Assembly (NCBI GenBank): GCA_040511595.1
Contig: JBEVGU010000147.1
Span: forward strand, 1 to 5,001
DNA from: JAOUEA01 sp040511595
Lineage (GTDB): Bacteria > Actinomycetota > UBA4738 > HRBIN12
Reading direction: 5' to 3'
DNA: 5,001 bases
Below, piece after piece: positions 1-5,001 of this stretch. The notes under the pieces were generated by a model. The model made no database searches and was not told where the DNA came from. It saw nothing but the letters and a program-made list of their open reading frames with translations. A program made the translations under genes and the position numbers. The number at the start of each line of letters is the position of its first letter. Position 1 is the stretch's first letter.

Positions 1-378
1 GCGCCACCACGACGTCGCGAACAGCGAGGTCCTGCACGAGCTCTGTCCGATCGTGGCGTACGCCGCCGGTGAGATCGGCGATCCGCAGGTCCGTCACGTC
101 GGGACGATCGGTGGCTCGGTTGCTCACGCCGACCCCGCGTCCGACATGCCGACCGTGCTGCTGGCGCTCGGCGCCGAGATGGTCGTGCGGGGGCCCGACG
201 GCAACGTTCGGAACGTCCCCGCGGGCGACTTCTTCAAGGGGTTGTTCGAACCCGACCTGGCGACCAACGAGGTGCTCACCGAGATCCGGGTTCCCAGGAC
301 CGCGGACCGCGGCTGGAGCTACCTGAAATTCCATCGGCGCGCCCAGGACTGGGCGCTCGTCGGCGTCGCGGCGCTCGC
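1..378 (+). repeat. Left arm of a 378-bp imperfect inverted repeat (coxM internal segment)
   Basis: Each base n here pairs with base 911-n in the right arm (533-910). Reading both arms base by base I find 12 mismatches, at 124, 208, 209, 220, 242, 250, 304, 328, 334, 343, 355 and 361; the other 366 positions match. Every mismatch is synonymous in the coxM frame (for example CGG/AGG Arg at 209-211 and TTG/CTG Leu at 242-244). The outer 123 bases are identical and the differences fall toward the loop. The arm reaches the window edge, so its true length is unknown. The loop is 379-532. Confidence 0.97.
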
Positions 379-592
379 CCAGAACGGCGCCGGGCCTGCC
401 GTCGCCCTGACGAACATGAGCGACCGGCCCCTCCGCGCGACGGGCGTCGAGGAGGAGCTCGCCGGCGGCGCCGATCCTGCGACGGCGGCGCAGCGGGCCG
501 CCGAAGGCACGAGCCCTCCCACCGACGCGTTCGCGAGCGCCGCGACGCCCACGAGTGCCCAGTCCTGCGCGCGCCGGTGGAACTTCAGGTAG
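2..592 (+). CDS. coxM: CoxM-like FAD-binding subunit, inverted second copy: 5' part outside window, 3' end lost at the inversion junction
   Basis: This is the medium (FAD) subunit of a CO dehydrogenase/xanthine dehydrogenase-type molybdenum hydroxylase, which passes electrons from the iron-sulfur subunit to an acceptor. The frame is open to the left edge, so no start is visible. The first codons correspond to residue 76 of the minus-strand copy, and the protein is identical to it through residue 201, including the FAD motif TIGGSVAHADPASD. From about 382 to 537 it continues with family-typical C-terminal sequence (VALTNMSDRPLRATGV, then AAEGTSPPTDAFA). That segment belongs to the CO_deh_flav_C-type domain and is missing from the minus copy. 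At about 533-540 the frame enters the inverted repeat, and its last 18 or so residues to the TAG at 590-592 are antisense translation, not CoxM. The usual final 25-35 residues are therefore absent. Identity is clear; whether the gene exists in this broken form in the genome is doubtful. Confidence 0.75.
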   Translation, partial: RHHDVANSEVLHELCPIVAYAAGEIGDPQVRHVGTIGGSVAHADPASDMPTVLLALGAEMVVRGPDGNVRNVPAGDFFKGLFEPDLATNEVLTEIRVPRTADRGWSYLKFHRRAQDWALVGVAALAQNGAGPAVALTNMSDRPLRATGVEEELAGGADPATAAQRAAEGTSPPTDAFASAATPTSAQSCARRWNFR

Positions 593-1134
593 CTCCAGCC
601 GCGGTCAGCGGTCCTGGGAACCCGGATCTCGGTGAGCACCTCGTTGGTCGCCAGGTCGGGCTCGAACAGCCCCTTGAAGAAGTCGCCCGCCGGGACGTTC
701 CTGACGTTGCCGTCGGGCCCCCGCACGACCATCTCGGCGCCGAGCGCCAGCAGCACGGTCGGCATGTCGGACGCGGGGTCGGCGTGGGCAACCGAGCCAC
801 CGATCGTCCCGACGTGACGGACCTGCGGATCGCCGATCTCACCGGCGGCGTACGCCACGATCGGACAGAGCTCGTGCAGGACCTCGCTGTTCGCGACGTC
901 GTGGTGGCGCGTGAGCGCCCCGATCGCGACCTGGTCGCCGTCGTCCTTCACGTACTTCAGGTCCTGGATCCTCGAGATGTCGACGAGGAACGACGGTCTG
1001 GCCAATCGGACCCGCATCAGAGGCAGCAGTGAATGGCCACCCGCGAGGATCTTCGCCTCGGGTTCGTCCGAGAGCACCTGGATCGCCTGATCGACGGACT
1101 CCACCCGCTGGTACTCGAAGGGCGCCGGGATCAT
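319..1134 (-). CDS. coxM: CoxM-like FAD-binding subunit of the S-L-M operon, C-terminally truncated and fused to antisense sequence
   Basis: This is the FAD subunit of the molybdenum hydroxylase encoded by the two upstream genes. The ATG at 1134-1132 overlaps the coxL stop in an ATGA, indicating translational coupling. Residues 1-200 are normal FAD_binding_5-type sequence: AGGHS at 31-35 and TIGGSVAHADPASD at 110-123 are the two FAD-contacting motifs. Family members are usually about 280-300 aa. At residue 200-201 (nt 533) the gene runs into the loop and inverted arm, so the remaining 70 or so codons to the TAG at 321-319 read the plus-strand copy backwards and resemble no CoxM. Most of the C-terminal domain is lost as drawn. 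The true gene probably continues with the sequence seen on the plus strand at 382-537; joining the two gives about 254 residues of intact CoxM. Identity of the first 200 residues is certain; the annotated 3' end is very likely not biological. Confidence 0.8.
   Translation of the reverse strand: MIPAPFEYQRVESVDQAIQVLSDEPEAKILAGGHSLLPLMRVRLARPSFLVDISRIQDLKYVKDDGDQVAIGALTRHHDVANSEVLHELCPIVAYAAGEIGDPQVRHVGTIGGSVAHADPASDMPTVLLALGAEMVVRGPDGNVRNVPAGDFFKGLFEPDLATNEVLTEIRVPRTADRGWSYLKFHRRAQDWALVGVAALANASVGGLVPSAARCAAVAGSAPPASSSSTPVARRGRSLMFVRATAGPAPFWASAATPTSAQSWARRWNFR
533..910 (-). repeat. Right arm of the coxM inverted repeat
   Basis: This is the reverse complement of 1-378, apart from the 12 synonymous mismatches listed for the left arm. 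The inner end is the 8-base pair gcgctcgc (371-378) / gcgagcgc (533-540), after which similarity stops abruptly. It lies entirely inside the minus-strand coxM. That gene continues with normal sequence upstream to its start at 1134, so pairing probably continues left of the window. Confidence 0.97.
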
Positions 1135-3497
1135 CGGGAACCTCCCTTCGCGTCGCGGATGGCTCTCCACACGCGCTCGGGTGTCGCCGGCTTCCCGACG
1201 TCGGACACACCGAGGTGGGAGACCGCGTCCACGATGGCGTTGACCACCGCTGGCGGGGCCGCGATCGTCCCCGCCTCGCCGATCCCCTTGACGCCGAGCG
1301 GGTTCGTCGGCGAGGGCGTTTCGGTCCGATCGAGCTCGAACGACGGCATCTCGGCAGCCGACGGGACGAGGTACTGGGTCAGGGTCCCCGTGATCAGGTT
1401 GCCGTGCTCGTCGTACAGCATCTCTTCGTACAGGGCCTCGGCGATCCCGAACGCGATGCCACCGTGCACCTGACCGTCGACGATCATCGGGTTGATAACG
1501 ACGCCGCAGTCGTCGACGGCTACGTACCTGAGGAGCTCGGTTCGTCCGGTCTCGGTGTCGACCTCCGCGACGCACACGTGCGTACCGTACGGCCACGTGA
1601 AGTTCTTCGGGTCCCACGTGGCCGTCGCCGTGAGGTCGGGCTCGAACCCGTCGGGCAGGTTGTGTGCGGTCCACGCCGAGACCGCGAGCTCGGGGATCGT
1701 CCGGACCTTGTCCGGCGCGCCCTGCACGCGGAACGCGCCGTCCTCGAACCGAAGGTCGTCCTCCGACACCTCCAGCTCGTGCGCCGCCAGCGTGCGCGCC
1801 TTGTCCTTGATCTTCTGCAGCGCGTAGTGCAGTGCCGCGCCGCCGATCGCGATCGAGCGCGAGCCGTAGGTGTCCATGCCCAGCGGCGTGGTCGCCGTGT
1901 CGCCGTGCAGCACCTCGATGTCGTCGGGCGTCACGCCGAGCTCGTCGGCCGTGATCTGGGCCCAGGTGGTGTCGTGGCCCTGACCGTGCGGCGACGTCCC
2001 GATGTACAGGGTGACCTTCCCGCTCGGTTGGCACCGCACCTGGGCGGCATCCCAGCCTCCCGCCGCGTACCGGAGGGCGCCCAGGATGTTTGATGGCGCG
2101 AGCCCGCACATCTCGATGTAGCTCGACAGCCCGATCCCGATCTGCTTGATGTCTCCGTTCTCCCGCCGCGACGCCTGCTCCTTGCGGTACTGGTCATACT
2201 CGGCCAGCTCGAGCGCCCGCTCGAACGCCGGCAGGTAGTCGCCCGAGTCGACGTTCAGCCCCATCAGTGAAGGCCGGTCCTCGGTGAACTTCGGGACGAA
2301 GTTGATCCGTCGAACCTCGGCCGGGTCCATTTCCAGATGTCGGGCGAGCGCGTCGACCGCACGTTCGAGGACGTACGTGGCCTCGGGACGGCCGGCGCCG
2401 CGCACGGCGTCCGTCGGGGTCATGTTGGTCATGATGCCGGTGAACTCGTACCAGTAGGCCTGCGTGTCGTACGGGCCCATGTACACCCAGCCACCGAGCT
2501 CCGGGATCCCGGGGGTGAGCAGCTGGAAGTACGCGCCCATGTCGCACAGCTCGGTCACGTGGAACCCGAGGATCTTGCCTCCCTCGGTCGCCGCCACTTC
2601 GATGTCGTGGATCACGCCGCGCCCGTGGATCGTGACCGAATAGTTCTCCGAGCGACTCTCGATCCACTTCACCGGGCGACCGGTCTTGCGTGCGAGCGCG
2701 AGGCAGAGCGCCTCCTCGGCGTAGACGTCCAGCTTGCCGCCGAACGATCCGCCGACATCCGGCGCGACGATCCTGAGCTTGTGCTCCGGGATGCCGGTCG
2801 TGCCCGACAACGTGACCCGCGCGATGTGTGGGATCTGCGTCGAAGTCCAAAGCGTGAACTCGCCGAGCGAGGGCACCGGCGACGCGAGCGCGCCGCGAGG
2901 CTCGATGGCGCTCGGGGTCGTACGCGGCGCCTCGTACCGGAGCTTCAGCTTGACGGGCGCGCTCTCGAACAGGCTCTGGTCGCCCCCGCCCCCGTGGCTC
3001 CAATGGACGACCGCGTTCGTCCCGAGCTCGTCGTGGACCAGGGGCGCGCCGTCCCTGACCGCATCCTCGATGTCGAGCACGGCCGGCAGCGCGTCGTACT
3101 CGACGTCGACCGCCTCGGCTCCGTCGTCGGCCAGACCACGGGACTCGCCGAGGACGACCGCGACGCCGTCGCCCTGGAACCGCGCCTTGTCCTTGGTCAG
3201 CGGCCAGTGATCCGAGGTCTTGATGTCTTCGGTGATCGGCCACACCATCGGGAGCGGCCCGGCCCACTCGTCGGTGAGGTCGGTAGCGCTCCACGCGGCG
3301 ATCACGCCCGGCATCTCCAGCGCCTTGCTCACGTCCACGTTGACCACACGCGCATGCGCGAACGGGCTCCGAACGATCGCCATGTGCACCATGCCGGCGA
3401 TGGACATGTTGTCGACGAAGCTCCCCTGCCCCTGCAGCAACGGTGCGTCCTCCTTGCGGAGGACCGGTTGTCCGACGAATCTCTCGGTGACGGCCAT
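1131..3497 (-). CDS. coxL: CoxL-like molybdopterin-binding catalytic large subunit (form II type)
   Basis: This is the catalytic subunit of a xanthine oxidase-family hydroxylase, carrying the Mo-pyranopterin cytosine dinucleotide cofactor. It is 788 aa, a normal length. The N-terminal aldehyde oxidase/xanthine dehydrogenase a/b hammerhead region (about 15-130) is followed by the cofactor-binding domain. Visible motifs are GGSFGGK (249-255), AVRGAGR (364-370), the Mo-cofactor loop PHGQGHDT with Gln506, and GIGEAGT with the presumed catalytic Glu741. Form I CO dehydrogenases carry AYRCSFR in the active-site loop, whose Cys holds copper. Here the Cys is absent and the loop resembles the form II signature AYRGAGR with Tyr replaced by Val, so CO oxidation is not supported. 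The ATG at 3497-3495 follows a GGGGGAG ribosome site overlapping the coxS stop. The frame stays open upstream as far as 4223, but only as antiparallel/out-of-frame reading through coxS. Substrate cannot be told from sequence. Confidence 0.95.
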   Translation of the reverse strand: MAVTERFVGQPVLRKEDAPLLQGQGSFVDNMSIAGMVHMAIVRSPFAHARVVNVDVSKALEMPGVIAAWSATDLTDEWAGPLPMVWPITEDIKTSDHWPLTKDKARFQGDGVAVVLGESRGLADDGAEAVDVEYDALPAVLDIEDAVRDGAPLVHDELGTNAVVHWSHGGGGDQSLFESAPVKLKLRYEAPRTTPSAIEPRGALASPVPSLGEFTLWTSTQIPHIARVTLSGTTGIPEHKLRIVAPDVGGSFGGKLDVYAEEALCLALARKTGRPVKWIESRSENYSVTIHGRGVIHDIEVAATEGGKILGFHVTELCDMGAYFQLLTPGIPELGGWVYMGPYDTQAYWYEFTGIMTNMTPTDAVRGAGRPEATYVLERAVDALARHLEMDPAEVRRINFVPKFTEDRPSLMGLNVDSGDYLPAFERALELAEYDQYRKEQASRRENGDIKQIGIGLSSYIEMCGLAPSNILGALRYAAGGWDAAQVRCQPSGKVTLYIGTSPHGQGHDTTWAQITADELGVTPDDIEVLHGDTATTPLGMDTYGSRSIAIGGAALHYALQKIKDKARTLAAHELEVSEDDLRFEDGAFRVQGAPDKVRTIPELAVSAWTAHNLPDGFEPDLTATATWDPKNFTWPYGTHVCVAEVDTETGRTELLRYVAVDDCGVVINPMIVDGQVHGGIAFGIAEALYEEMLYDEHGNLITGTLTQYLVPSAAEMPSFELDRTETPSPTNPLGVKGIGEAGTIAAPPAVVNAIVDAVSHLGVSDVGKPATPERVWRAIRDAKGGSR

Positions 3498-3505
3498 CTC
3501 TCCCC

Positions 3506-3982
3506 CTACGCCTTCGCCCCGGCCGTCTGACCGGCGGCATCGAGGATCGACTGCACGATGTTGTGGTACCCCGTGCACCGGCACAGGTTGCCCTCGAGCG
3601 ACTCGCGCACCTCTCCTTCGCTGGGGCTCGGGTTCTCCCGCAAGTAGCTCGCCGCGGCCATGATCATCCCCGGCGTGCAGAACCCGCATTGGAGGCCGTG
3701 GTTGCGACGGAACGCCTCCTGGATCGGATGCATCTGGCCGTTCGAGGCCATCCCCTCGATCGTCGTAACCTCGCGGCCCTCGGCTTGGACCGCGAGCAGG
3801 GTGCACGCCTTCACCGACTCGCCGTCGAGCAGGACGGTGCACGAGCCGCACGAAGAGGTGTCGCATCCGACGTTCGTTCCGGTGAGCCCGAGAGTCTCCC
3901 GGAGGAAGTACACGAGGAGCGTGCGCGGTTCGACGTCTGCCTCGCGCGCGACCCCGTTGACGGTGACCGACACGTTGGCCAC
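3506..3982 (-). CDS. coxS: CoxS-like 2Fe-2S small subunit
   Basis: This 158-aa iron-sulfur subunit relays electrons from the molybdenum site in CoxL to FAD in CoxM. The N-terminal plant-ferredoxin-like domain has C40, C45, C48 and C60 (C-D-T-S-S-C-G-S-C ... C). The C-terminal four-helix [2Fe-2S]-binding domain has C99, C102, C134 and C136 (CGFC and CRC). All eight ligands for the two clusters are present and the length is normal. The start is a GTG at 3982-3980, chosen because it gives the family N-terminus (ANVSVTVNG) and is preceded by a purine-rich GGAAAGGGGG four bases upstream. It is the first gene of the S-L-M set, and coxL begins 8 nt after its stop. No signal peptide is visible, as expected for a cytoplasmic complex. 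A protein of this type is shared by all molybdenum hydroxylases, so it does not narrow the substrate. Confidence 0.95.
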   Translation of the reverse strand: MANVSVTVNGVAREADVEPRTLLVYFLRETLGLTGTNVGCDTSSCGSCTVLLDGESVKACTLLAVQAEGREVTTIEGMASNGQMHPIQEAFRRNHGLQCGFCTPGMIMAAASYLRENPSPSEGEVRESLEGNLCRCTGYHNIVQSILDAAGQTAGAKA

Positions 3983-3985
3983 GGG

Positions 3986-4018
3986 TCCCCCTTTCCAACG
4001 CGTGGAAGCTCGATCGTA
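3986..4018 (-). promoter_or_regulatory. Candidate coxSLM leader: -10 box, small inverted repeat, ribosome site
   Basis: Reading the minus strand toward coxS, there is a TACGAT (4018-4013) fitting the actinobacterial -10 pattern TANNNT, with no convincing -35 box. Then come TTCCA and TGGAA half-sites separated by 5 bases (plus-strand positions 3993-4007), followed by the ribosome site GGAAAGGGGG (3996-3987). The repeat overlaps the start of the ribosome site, so it could be an operator or could hide the ribosome site in a hairpin. The elements are real as sequence; their function is inference. Confidence 0.35.
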
Positions 4019-4047
4019 GACCCGGGTGGTTCGGTCGCGCGAGTCCG

Positions 4048-4062
4048 ATCGCGTTGCGCGAT
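4048..4062 (-). terminator. Short hairpin after the pilin-like gene, possible weak terminator
   Basis: A perfect 6-bp stem, ATCGCG / CGCGAT with a 3-base loop, lies five bases beyond the stop of the minus-strand gene at 4067. No T-run follows on the minus strand, so it does not fit a classical intrinsic terminator. It could reduce read-through into coxS, or be chance in high-GC sequence. Confidence 0.2.
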
Positions 4063-4066
4063 GGCG

Positions 4067-4525
4067 CTACGGCTCGGGCCACGCTCCCGGCTCGGCGGCG
4101 CTCGCCTCGTCGGCGGAGCAGTCGGTCCCGGTGCCGTAGACGGTCCCGAGCGAGCCCCCGGCACCCGCGGCGACGCGGACCCAGAAGCACTCCCCGGTCT
4201 CGGCCCTGGCCGAACCGGTCCACGCGGCATCGGTCGCGAGCACGCTGACGACCTCGGGATCGTTCGAGCTCTGGTCCGGGTCGATCAGCAGGAGGTCGTC
4301 GACCGCGCCCCCGGCCGCCAGGGTCTCTCGATCCGCATCCGCGAGCGAGCCCTCGGAGGCGAGCCGCTCCGCGGCGTCGGCCGCCCTTCGGAGGTTCGCC
4401 TGCGCGTAAGCGACGGCGCCCGTGCGCGCGACCGGGCGGAACACCAGCACCAGCACGACCAGCAGGATCCCGCCGATCACGAGGGGTAGGACCACCTTCC
4501 AGAACCCGCGGTTCGAACCGGACAC
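4067..4525 (-). CDS. Single-pass membrane protein with pilin-like ectodomain, function unknown
   Basis: This 152-aa protein has a short basic N-terminus (SGSNRGFWK), one strongly hydrophobic membrane segment at about residues 11-29, and an exported domain. The exported domain begins with an alanine/arginine-rich helix (about 38-70). It ends in a beta-type region with GECFWVRV (Cys113) and TVYGTGTDCSA (Cys136), two cysteines likely to form a disulfide. The helix plus the 'G-x-C-F-W ... Y-G-T-G-x-x-C' ending resembles the C-terminal part of actinobacterial type IV pilin-like proteins. There is no prepilin peptidase site of the G-F-T-L-I-E type, so it is more likely a membrane-anchored relative than a pilus subunit. 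The start is uncertain. I prefer the GTG at 4525, which sits 6 bases after a TATCGT -10-like box and so suits leaderless translation. An in-frame ATG at 4654 would add 43 arginine-rich residues and swallow the divergent spacer. It lies upstream of coxS on the same strand, 84 nt away; a link to the hydroxylase is not shown. Confidence 0.6.
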   Translation of the reverse strand: MSGSNRGFWKVVLPLVIGGILLVVLVLVFRPVARTGAVAYAQANLRRAADAAERLASEGSLADADRETLAAGGAVDDLLLIDPDQSSNDPEVVSVLATDAAWTGSARAETGECFWVRVAAGAGGSLGTVYGTGTDCSADEASAAEPGAWPEP

Positions 4526-4531
4526 GGCCGG

Positions 4532-4537
4532 ACGATA
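4532..4537 (-). promoter_or_regulatory. Candidate -10 box giving a leaderless transcript for the pilin-like gene
   Basis: TATCGT on the minus strand fits TANNNT and ends 6 bases before the GTG at 4525, so transcription would begin at or next to the start codon. No Shine-Dalgarno sequence is present there, and no good -35 box is seen. Leaderless starts are common in actinobacteria (established). The assignment here is inference. Confidence 0.35.
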
Positions 4538-4553
4538 CCCAGGGCTTCGCGCA

Positions 4554-4588
4554 TTGACTTGACCGTTCCCGAGGCCCGGAGGGATAGT
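4554..4588 (+). promoter_or_regulatory. Candidate sigma70-type promoter for the second coxM
   Basis: TTGACC (4559-4564) is separated by 18 bases from GATAGT (4583-4588), matching 5 of 6 and 4 of 6 of the consensus -35 and -10 boxes. The TTGAC pentamer is repeated in tandem (4554-4558 and 4559-4563). Transcription would start near 4595, giving a leader of about 58 bases before the ATG at 4653. It is the least GC-rich stretch of the divergent spacer. Confidence 0.45.
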
Positions 4589-4640
4589 CGCATCACCGTC
4601 GTTGGGGCGCCTGGACCTTGCGCGCCACCGGCTCCGAGCG

Positions 4641-4646
4641 AGGAGG
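4641..4646 (+). promoter_or_regulatory. Ribosome binding site of the second coxM
   Basis: A perfect AGGAGG lies 6 bases before the ATG at 4653. It fixes this start and indicates that the plus strand is the coding strand here, against an overlapping minus-strand ATG at 4654-4652 that shares the same CATG. Confidence 0.85.
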
Positions 4647-4652
4647 TTGTTC

Positions 4653-5001
4653 ATGCTGCCTTCGAGGTTCGAGTACCACCGACCGGACTCGCTCGAGGAG
4701 GCGATGCACCTGCTCGCCGAGCACGGCGACGAGGCGAAGGTGCTGGCCGGCGGGCAGAGCCTGATCCCGGTGATGAAGCTGCGGCTGGCGGCGCCCGCCC
4801 ACCTCGTCGACATCGGCCGGCTCGGCCTGGACTCGATCGCCGAGGCCGACGGCCACCTCGCGATCGGAGCCCTCGCACGCCACCGCGACCTCGAGCGGTC
4901 GGACCTCGTGAAGGCCCGGTACCCGGTGATGGCCGCCGCGGCGCCGCTGATCTCCGACCCGATCGTCCGCAACCTCGGCACGATCGGTGGATCGCTGTGC
5001 C
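4653..5001 (+). CDS. coxM: Second CoxM-like FAD-binding subunit, 5' part only (runs off window)
   Basis: The first 116 residues of another molybdenum hydroxylase FAD subunit are present. It begins MLPSRFEYHRPDSLEEA and carries AGGQS at about 33-37 (first FAD motif). It reaches the second FAD motif, GTIGGSLC, at the window edge. It aligns end to end with the minus-strand CoxM (both start M-x-P-x-x-FEY-x-R and share IGAL-x-RH), but by eye well under two thirds of residues agree. It is therefore a true paralogue and not part of the inverted repeat. It is transcribed away from the S-L-M operon, with its own promoter candidate and AGGAGG. Because the FAD gene comes first, the unseen downstream order may be M-S-L or M-L-S, unlike the S-L-M set. 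Downstream genes, and hence the substrate class, are outside the window. Confidence 0.92.
   Translation, partial: MLPSRFEYHRPDSLEEAMHLLAEHGDEAKVLAGGQSLIPVMKLRLAAPAHLVDIGRLGLDSIAEADGHLAIGALARHRDLERSDLVKARYPVMAAAAPLISDPIVRNLGTIGGSLC

Noticed and set aside
53..592. A complete 179-codon gene starting with the GTG at 53
   Set aside because: The same frame is open to the window edge and encodes CoxM sequence from base 2. The GTG is an internal Val codon and the last 18 codons are antisense.
1..910. Insertion sequence or transposon terminal repeats
   Set aside because: The repeats are coding segments of coxM. The 154-base loop encodes more coxM and no transposase, and no target-site duplication is seen.
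1029..2093. Long plus-strand open frame opposite coxL
   Set aside because: It is rich in Arg, Val and Asp with no recognisable motif, as expected for the complement of a high-GC gene. The minus-strand frame carries intact CoxL motifs.
2337..3530. 397-codon plus-strand open frame opposite coxL
   Set aside because: This is an antisense shadow of coxL: no family resemblance, no ribosome site, and a composition typical of reversed high-GC codons.
1131..3982. Calling the operon an authentic CO dehydrogenase
   Set aside because: The copper-binding AYRCSFR motif is absent and the gene order is S-L-M, not M-S-L, so only a CO dehydrogenase-like hydroxylase is supported.
1131..4223. Extension of CoxL to 1030 residues by an upstream in-frame start
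   Set aside because: The extra N-terminus is out-of-frame reading of coxS and the upstream spacer. The family N-terminus and a ribosome site fix the start at 3497.
3563..4489. 308-codon plus-strand open frame across coxS and the pilin-like gene
   Set aside because: It spans two supported genes and their spacer on the other strand and contains no motif, so it is a chance frame.
4067..4981. 304-codon version of the pilin-like gene starting at 4981
   Set aside because: Its first half is antisense to the second coxM, which has a perfect ribosome site and clear FAD motifs.

Overview
The window comes from a high-GC bacterium whose codon third positions are almost all G or C. GTG starts, a probable leaderless promoter and an actinobacterial pilin-like ectodomain point to Actinomycetota, but this is inference. 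The content is dominated by genes for a molybdenum hydroxylase of the xanthine oxidase/aerobic CO dehydrogenase family.

Layout. Positions 3982 down to 533 (minus strand) hold a tightly packed operon in the order S-L-M. It comprises a 2Fe-2S subunit (coxS-like, 3506-3982), a molybdopterin catalytic subunit (coxL-like, 1131-3497) and a FAD subunit (coxM-like, from 1134). CoxS and CoxL are 8 nt apart, and CoxL and CoxM overlap in an ATGA. The S-L-M order and an AVRGAGR active-site loop, in place of AYRCSFR, place it with the 'form II' CoxL-like hydroxylases and not with proven CO dehydrogenase; its substrate is unknown. Electrons would flow from Mo-cofactor (L) through two 2Fe-2S clusters (S) to FAD (M).

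The left end is abnormal. The minus-strand coxM breaks off after about residue 200 and runs straight into an inverted, plus-strand copy of the same gene. Positions 1-378 and 533-910 form a near-perfect inverted repeat (366 of 378 bases match by my count, axis at 455.5) around a 154-base loop. All 12 mismatches are synonymous, so the encoded residues are identical. The loop carries further C-terminal CoxM sequence in the plus orientation, so the plus copy extends further than the minus copy, but both are cut before their natural ends. This is either a real inverted duplication/fold-back rearrangement or, at least as likely, an assembly or amplification chimera joining two strain variants.

The right end holds a small minus-strand gene (4067-4525) for a single-span membrane protein with a pilin-like two-cysteine ectodomain. 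A 127-base divergent spacer follows, with a candidate promoter in each direction. Last comes the start of a second, clearly different coxM paralogue on the plus strand (4653 to the window end), led by a perfect AGGAGG. Two molybdenum-hydroxylase loci thus lie back to back around the pilin-like gene. I saw no tRNA, rRNA, CRISPR array, transposase or recombinase.
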